Shown in pieces: positions 15,249 to 16,789 of a DNA stretch of 16,789 nucleotides. The notes under the pieces are model-generated. The model saw nothing but the letters and a program-made list of their open reading frames with translations, ran no database searches and had not been told where the DNA came from. The position numbers and the translations under genes are program-made. Within the stretch, counting starts at the first letter, position 1; each line of letters opens with the position of its first letter. Source of the DNA: JAYSRU01 sp043720875 (lineage in GTDB: Bacteria; Bacteroidota; Bacteroidia; Flavobacteriales_D; Crocinitomicaceae); assembly GCA_043720875.1 (NCBI GenBank), contig JAYSRU010000072.1:1-16789 (forward strand), written 5' to 3'.

Positions 15249-16676
15249 TTAATTTTTCATAGCCTTATACATGAAATTATCTTTCATTTCTTGCTCCTTT
15301 TCTTTATCAATTGATTTAAAGATTTTCTCAAAATTTCCTTTAAAGTTTGATTTTAATTCTTTTTCTCCCAATTTATTCAGGCAGTATAAATAATTATTGA
15401 TGGCGTTTTGAGTATTGTCTTTATCAAACATCGATGAGATCCAGAAAAGTTGTGCTGCAAAATCATAAACACCAAGATCAGTAGAAATCTGAGCATATTT
15501 ATACAAATCCTTCAATCTATCTTCCTTCTTCGTGAACAAAGTAGCAATTTCTTGTCTTCGGAACAAAAGGTAAGCTTCTTTTCCGTTACTTGCCCGTACA
15601 TCCAACGCATATAATGGGTTATGTTTATAAATTTCAACTTTTGCATGATCCCAGTGAGACCGACTTGTATCAAGTGATCTTGCTGCTGCGTCATTTTGGG
15701 CGTTTTCGGAAAAATATTTCTCATAAAGTGCCCAAGACGAATTTGGATAAATCTTTAACACTCCGCTGTAAATTGAGATTGCTTTATCAAATTCACCTTT
15801 GTCATGCTCTTTGATTCCTTTCTCAATTTCTAAATTCAATTCCGATTGAAACAATGAAATGCGATAATTCATTTCATCTAGGTATTTTTTAGTTATCGTT
15901 TTTGGATCGGAATACACTTGTATGATTTCTATGTATTTTTTAGCGTAATCGAATTCTCCTTGAGAAACCAAGCCAAATATCTTAGTTATTGGAATAAGCT
16001 GATTACCACTGTTCATTTCCATAGTTGCGCGCCAATAATCTTTGTTTCTGCTGGTTAATTCATTAATATTTAGTGGTGTATTAAAATCTATTTTTGCTAC
16101 ACTGTTTCCGAAATTTTTAACTCCTTCAAATTGCGCATCTACATTAATTTGGTATGCGGTTAACACTGGGAGAACCTCATTGATCGCATACGCCTTGTTC
16201 AGACTGAATTTAGTGGTCAAATCAGCATTTTTATAATCTATTAATTTCTGTTTAACGGGATCAATATAATCTTCAAAAGAGGTGATTTCGCCTTCGGTTT
16301 TAGTGTTTAATGAAATGAAAATTGGAAAATCAACAAGTTTTGTGTTTTCAACCGTAAGTTCATTTAACCTGTTCAAAAAATTTGCCTGAGTAGTTGCATC
16401 TATTTTAGGATCAGAGTAACAGGAATAGCTTGGCTTTCCTTCTTTATGAAAAATAATGAGGACACCTATTTTTTGAGTTTCAGGTATTGTTTTGAACTCA
16501 CTGCCACAATATTTTGTAATTTCTCCAATAGAAGCAATGAATTTTTCTTGATCTATATTTACTGAAGAAATATTATCGTTAGCAATCAAGTTTATTGACA
16601 TAACAGGTTCTGTATATTGTGTGTAAGCAATAGTGCTTAGAACCAGACAAAGACAGGTGGTTAAAATTCTTTTCAT
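15249..16676 (-). CDS. Exported TPR-like protein of unknown function
   Basis: The 475-residue product has a signal peptide (1-19/20, ending AYTQ). The N-terminal half (~25-200) is unrecognised and includes Cys57 and Cys86. A helical C-terminal half has at least one clear TPR-like unit (about 287-320: GIKEHDKGEFDKAISIYSGV followed by YPNSSWALYEKY) and more helix pairs down to a basic end. It is probably periplasmic or outer-membrane associated; no T9SS sorting domain or lipobox is present. It is separated from the receptor operon by 130 bp carrying a promoter, so it is probably a separate unit. TPR domains mediate protein contacts; the partner is unknown. Confidence 0.8.
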   Translation of the reverse strand: MKRILTTCLCLVLSTIAYTQYTEPVMSINLIANDNISSVNIDQEKFIASIGEITKYCGSEFKTIPETQKIGVLIIFHKEGKPSYSCYSDPKIDATTQANFLNRLNELTVENTKLVDFPIFISLNTKTEGEITSFEDYIDPVKQKLIDYKNADLTTKFSLNKAYAINEVLPVLTAYQINVDAQFEGVKNFGNSVAKIDFNTPLNINELTSRNKDYWRATMEMNSGNQLIPITKIFGLVSQGEFDYAKKYIEIIQVYSDPKTITKKYLDEMNYRISLFQSELNLEIEKGIKEHDKGEFDKAISIYSGVLKIYPNSSWALYEKYFSENAQNDAAARSLDTSRSHWDHAKVEIYKHNPLYALDVRASNGKEAYLLFRRQEIATLFTKKEDRLKDLYKYAQISTDLGVYDFAAQLFWISSMFDKDNTQNAINNYLYCLNKLGEKELKSNFKGNFEKIFKSIDKEKEQEMKDNFMYKAMKN

Positions 16677-16789
16677 TTGAGTTGTGTTTTTAGTAGTGGT
16701 GTGTGTTGGAAGTTATAGTATATTTTTTAAATATTATAAAATTTTATTAATTAGATGCATTTGATGATGTTAATCCTTTTCATTTATTT

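Noticed and set aside
16678..16708. A GAGTTGT-like motif pair upstream of the TPR-like gene, resembling the 21-bp repeat
   Set aside because: The second copy is poor, the spacing is 22 rather than 21 bp, and the pair abuts the start codon; the heptamer is also found at several unrelated places.
16736..16747. 12-bp AT palindrome near the right end
   Set aside because: It consists only of A and T in very AT-rich DNA, so chance explains it; no promoter or terminator features accompany it.

Overview
The window looks like chromosomal DNA from a low-GC Bacteroidota, most likely a member of Flavobacteriales (a Fluviicola/Crocinitomicaceae-type genome is a guess). The grounds are four secreted proteins with C-terminal type IX secretion (T9SS) sorting domains, a TonB-dependent receptor with a carboxypeptidase-like regulatory domain, a DUF4907-type lipoprotein, a RHS core remnant, start codons without strong Shine-Dalgarno sequences, and promoter boxes that fit the Bacteroidota TAnnTTTG consensus. 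Every convincing gene reads on the minus strand, so gene order runs from high to low coordinates.

From right to left: a secreted hypothetical protein with one TPR-like repeat (16676-15249). Then a probable five-gene operon (15118-9947): TonB-dependent receptor, DUF3995 membrane protein, flavodoxin-fold quinone-reductase-like protein, LytS-type histidine kinase, LytTR response regulator. After 115 bp without a gene comes a second, translationally coupled operon (9831-4736): a GEVED/T9SS protein, three six-repeat kelch/T9SS paralogues and a DUF4907 lipoprotein. Then sufE and a sufT/DUF59 gene (4631-3894) for Fe-S cluster assembly. Next is a 5'-truncated RHS core fused to an OmpA-like C-terminal domain (3816-2707), followed 4 bp later by a small exported protein of unknown function (2702-2190). 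Then about 1.2 kb without a convincing gene, rich in inverted repeats and simple repeats, and finally the 5' part of a P-loop ATPase gene (1007-1) that runs off the window.

The most coherent unit is 15118-4736. A receptor, a membrane/redox pair and a two-component system sit directly upstream of a block of surface-exported propeller proteins and a lipoprotein. A plausible reading is a sensory and regulatory cassette controlling a secreted surface apparatus. Two direct-repeat elements support this: a 21-bp-period repeat upstream of the receptor promoter, which is the spacing known for LytTR regulators, and an 11-bp-period perfect repeat upstream of the secreted operon. The ligand and the function of the kelch proteins cannot be read from the sequence. 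The left third (1-3816) looks like accessory DNA: a truncated RHS tip, repeat-rich non-coding DNA and a mobile-element-type ATPase.
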